Assembly: GCA_003501375.1 (NCBI GenBank)
Contig: DNPO01000461.1
Coordinates: 1-7,484 of the forward strand
Length of the DNA: 7,484 nt
Direction: 5' to 3'
Source of the DNA: Candidatus Sumerlaeota bacterium
Lineage (GTDB): Bacteria > Sumerlaeota > Sumerlaeia > UBA8349
Shown: one piece after another, positions 5,933-7,484 of the stretch
Numbering within the stretch: the stretch's first letter is position 1
How the letters are laid out: each line of letters opens with the position of its first letter
The notes under the pieces: generated by a model
Seen by the model: the letters and a program-made list of their open reading frames with translations, nothing else
Told to the model about the DNA's origin: nothing
Database searches by the model: none
Made by a program: the position numbers and the translations under genes

Positions 5933-7069
5933 ATGTCGCATTTTTTGATTTTTTATACTTTTGTTTACGGCGGCATGAACGCCTACATCGTCTGGCGCGT
6001 ACGCCAGGCATTCCTTAATCGTCGAACTTTTATTTACCCTTTTGCTCTGCTCTGTGGCTGCATGGTGTTCGGCCCCATTCTGGTACGTCTGTTCTGGGGA
6101 ACCGCTCCGGGGATTGGCATTCACCTCTTTTCTCTCTTTGCCTTCACGTGGGCCGCGTGGATTTTTTGGTTCTTCTGCACTGTTTTTTTGCTCGACGTGT
6201 GGAACACCGCACAGACCCGCCTTGGAAAAAATAAATTTATCGTCTCGCCCCGTCGAAAAATAAGCGTTGCCGTGTGCCTAATTTTGGTCGCGTCCTGTTG
6301 GGGTATTATCGAGGCACGGCATCTCCATCTGCACACTTATCACATTCAACTGGATCATCTGCCATCCGGAACGCCTCCCATCCGCTTGTTGCAATTCTCC
6401 GATCTGCATCTGACGCGATTGATTGGCGAACAGCGGTTAGAACAGATTGTTCAGTTTGCAAAGGACACGCACCCCGACCTCATCGTTAGCACAGGGGATT
6501 GTATTGACAATCGCCTCGAAGACTTGACCGATGCCGCGGCAAAATTTGCTGCGCTTCAGCCCCCGCTGGGCAAATACGCTGTTTTTGGCAACCATGAGTT
6601 TTACATGACCGCACACGAAAGCCAGCGGTTTCATGAGGCTGCTGGATTTCGCGTTCTGCACGCCGAGTCGGTCAAAGTTAGCGACCATCTACGCATTGCG
6701 GGCGTGGACGATCCCGCGGCTCGTTACGCCAGCCTGCCGGGCGATCAGGTCAGTTCCGATGAGGATGCTGCGCTCACGCGTCACCATTATCCGGAGGCCG
6801 TTATTTTGCTCAAGCACCGTCCGAACGTGGATTCGGGATCACGTGGGTTGTTTGACCTGCAACTTTCCGGGCACGCGCACGGGGGGCAGATTTTTCCCTT
6901 TGGACTTTTCGTGCGCTTGCAATACCACTGGACAAATGGGCTGCATAAACTAAAAGGGAATTGGTTGTATATCAATCAAGGTGCTGGAACTTGGGGACCA
7001 CCCTTTCGTGTTTTTGCTCCACCTGAGGTCGCGTTGTTTATTCTTGAACCGGCAATTCCAAAAAATTAG
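5933..7069 (+). CDS. Membrane-anchored metallophosphoesterase (YkuE/YaeI-like)
   Basis: A 378-residue protein with about four hydrophobic membrane segments (roughly 3-21, 33-55, 62-88 and 109-127), then a calcineurin-like phosphoesterase domain. Two-metal-site motifs are complete: SDLHL (156-160, D157 and H159), STGDCID (186-192, D189), FGNHEF (218-223, N220 and H221), LLKHRP (292-297, H295) and GHAHGGQ (313-319, H314 and H316). Relatives such as YkuE and YaeI act on phosphate esters at the membrane, some on lipids; the substrate here cannot be read from sequence. ATG 5933 is chosen because GGAG (5922-5925) lies seven bases upstream; the frame is open further back, into the radical SAM gene. 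That ribosome site lies inside the last codons of the radical SAM gene, so translation of the two is probably coupled. No terminator is visible after the TAG. Confidence 0.88.
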   Translation: MSHFLIFYTFVYGGMNAYIVWRVRQAFLNRRTFIYPFALLCGCMVFGPILVRLFWGTAPGIGIHLFSLFAFTWAAWIFWFFCTVFLLDVWNTAQTRLGKNKFIVSPRRKISVAVCLILVASCWGIIEARHLHLHTYHIQLDHLPSGTPPIRLLQFSDLHLTRLIGEQRLEQIVQFAKDTHPDLIVSTGDCIDNRLEDLTDAAAKFAALQPPLGKYAVFGNHEFYMTAHESQRFHEAAGFRVLHAESVKVSDHLRIAGVDDPAARYASLPGDQVSSDEDAALTRHHYPEAVILLKHRPNVDSGSRGLFDLQLSGHAHGGQIFPFGLFVRLQYHWTNGLHKLKGNWLYINQGAGTWGPPFRVFAPPEVALFILEPAIPKN

Positions 7070-7326
7070 CCACGAAATTGCAAAAGACTGAGTTGCACCC
7101 AAATCGTTTCATGGTATTATTTATCTCCGTTTGAAAACGGGGAAACTGTGCTATGCCGCCGTTGCGAATCGGGCCACGTGTTTCGCTTTCCCACCCTCTT
7201 GCCAAGGGATAGCGCAACCGATGCATCTCTGCAAAAACACCTTAATCCGTACATGCTGTTCGTTCACCGCTTGAAGTTTTGTTAATCATGTAAATTCTGT
7301 CTAAAAAAACTGTTTGGAAAGTTCAC
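7070..7326. other. Intergenic leader region of mnmG
   Basis: This 257-base gap has no convincing gene. It contains the promoter at 7093-7120, a hairpin at 7125-7142 (core CCGTT-TGAA-AACGG), a 19-codon reading frame at 7153-7212 preceded by GGGGA, and distant complementary segments GTTGCG (7161-7166) and CGCAAC (7213-7218). If the promoter is right, mnmG mRNA has a leader of about 200 bases, long enough for regulation by RNA structure, but no known riboswitch pattern was recognised. Confidence 0.5.
7093..7120 (+). promoter_or_regulatory. Likely promoter for mnmG
   Basis: TTGCAC (7093-7098) and TATTAT (7115-7120), spaced 16 bases apart, resemble sigma70 -35 and -10 boxes. It begins 24 bases after the phosphoesterase stop codon. 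Transcription would start near 7127, at the base of the hairpin 7125-7142. Each box has one or two departures from consensus. Confidence 0.5.
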
Positions 7327-7484
7327 ATGGCATTATCTGACCACTACGACATTATCGTTATCGGTGCGGGACACGCGGGCGTCGAAGCCGCTACTGCATC
7401 TGCGCGCATTGGCACCAATACTCTTCTTCTCACGCTACGGCTCGATGAAATCGCCCGTATGTCCTGCAATCCCGCCATCGGCGG
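7327..7484 (+). CDS. mnmG: tRNA uridine-5-carboxymethylaminomethyl modification enzyme MnmG, 5' part
   Basis: Only the first 52 codons and two bases are present; the gene runs off the window. The protein starts MALSDHYDIIVIGAGHAGVE, a Rossmann-type FAD-binding segment with GAGHAG at 13-18, followed by MSCNPAIGG (45 to the window edge), the N-terminal signature of MnmG (GidA). MnmG works with the GTPase MnmE to attach an aminomethyl or carboxymethylaminomethyl group to C5 of the wobble uridine in certain tRNAs. ATG 7327 is supported by GGAAAG (7316-7321) five bases upstream and by agreement with the usual MnmG start. The short folate-dependent relative TrmFO shares the Rossmann fold, but the MSCNPAIGG segment favours MnmG. 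Confidence 0.95.
   Translation, partial: MALSDHYDIIVIGAGHAGVEAATASARIGTNTLLLTLRLDEIARMSCNPAIG

Overview
The window holds six protein-coding genes, all on the + strand, in at least three transcription units, plus one elaborate palindromic repeat. Base composition is moderately GC in the genes and clearly AT-rich in the gaps upstream of the first two genes. The host is most likely a Gram-negative member of the PVC group (Verrucomicrobiota, Lentisphaerota or Kiritimatiellota). This is inferred from a McsA-McsB protein-arginine kinase pair outside the Firmicutes, placed directly behind a class IV aminotransferase, together with the hairpin-rich intergenic repeat. It was not tested by database search.

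Layout. Positions 1-260 are non-coding. 261-1445 encodes a secreted endonuclease/exonuclease/phosphatase (EEP) fold protein whose catalytic motifs look eroded. 1446-1787 is an AT-rich gap carrying a strong sigma70-type promoter (TTGACA, 18 bases, TACAAT). From it a compact operon runs 1788-4597: a branched-chain-type aminotransferase starting at GTG, a McsA-like zinc/UVR protein with an unusual C-terminal zinc ribbon, and the arginine kinase McsB with all key residues. Gaps inside the operon are 17-18 bases.

4598-4980 contains no gene. It holds a 247-base composite inverted repeat (4667-4913), in which several smaller hairpins are arranged as mirror images about one axis near 4790. A perfect 14-base direct repeat flanks it (4626-4639 and 4940-4953). 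It looks like an inserted non-autonomous element.

4981-7067 is a translationally coupled pair: a TIGR01212-type radical SAM protein (YhcC/YtqA family) and a membrane-anchored YkuE/YaeI-type metallophosphoesterase. After a 257-base leader with its own likely promoter comes the start of mnmG, cut by the window end.

Two functional themes stand out. One is protein quality control through arginine phosphorylation (McsA/McsB). The other is wobble-uridine modification of tRNA: MnmG makes the cmnm5U/nm5U-type modification, and the nearby radical SAM protein belongs to the family proposed to process it further in Bacillus. No complete undescribed system is evident. The most unusual items are the nested palindrome, the McsA zinc-ribbon fusion and the apparent EEP pseudoenzyme.
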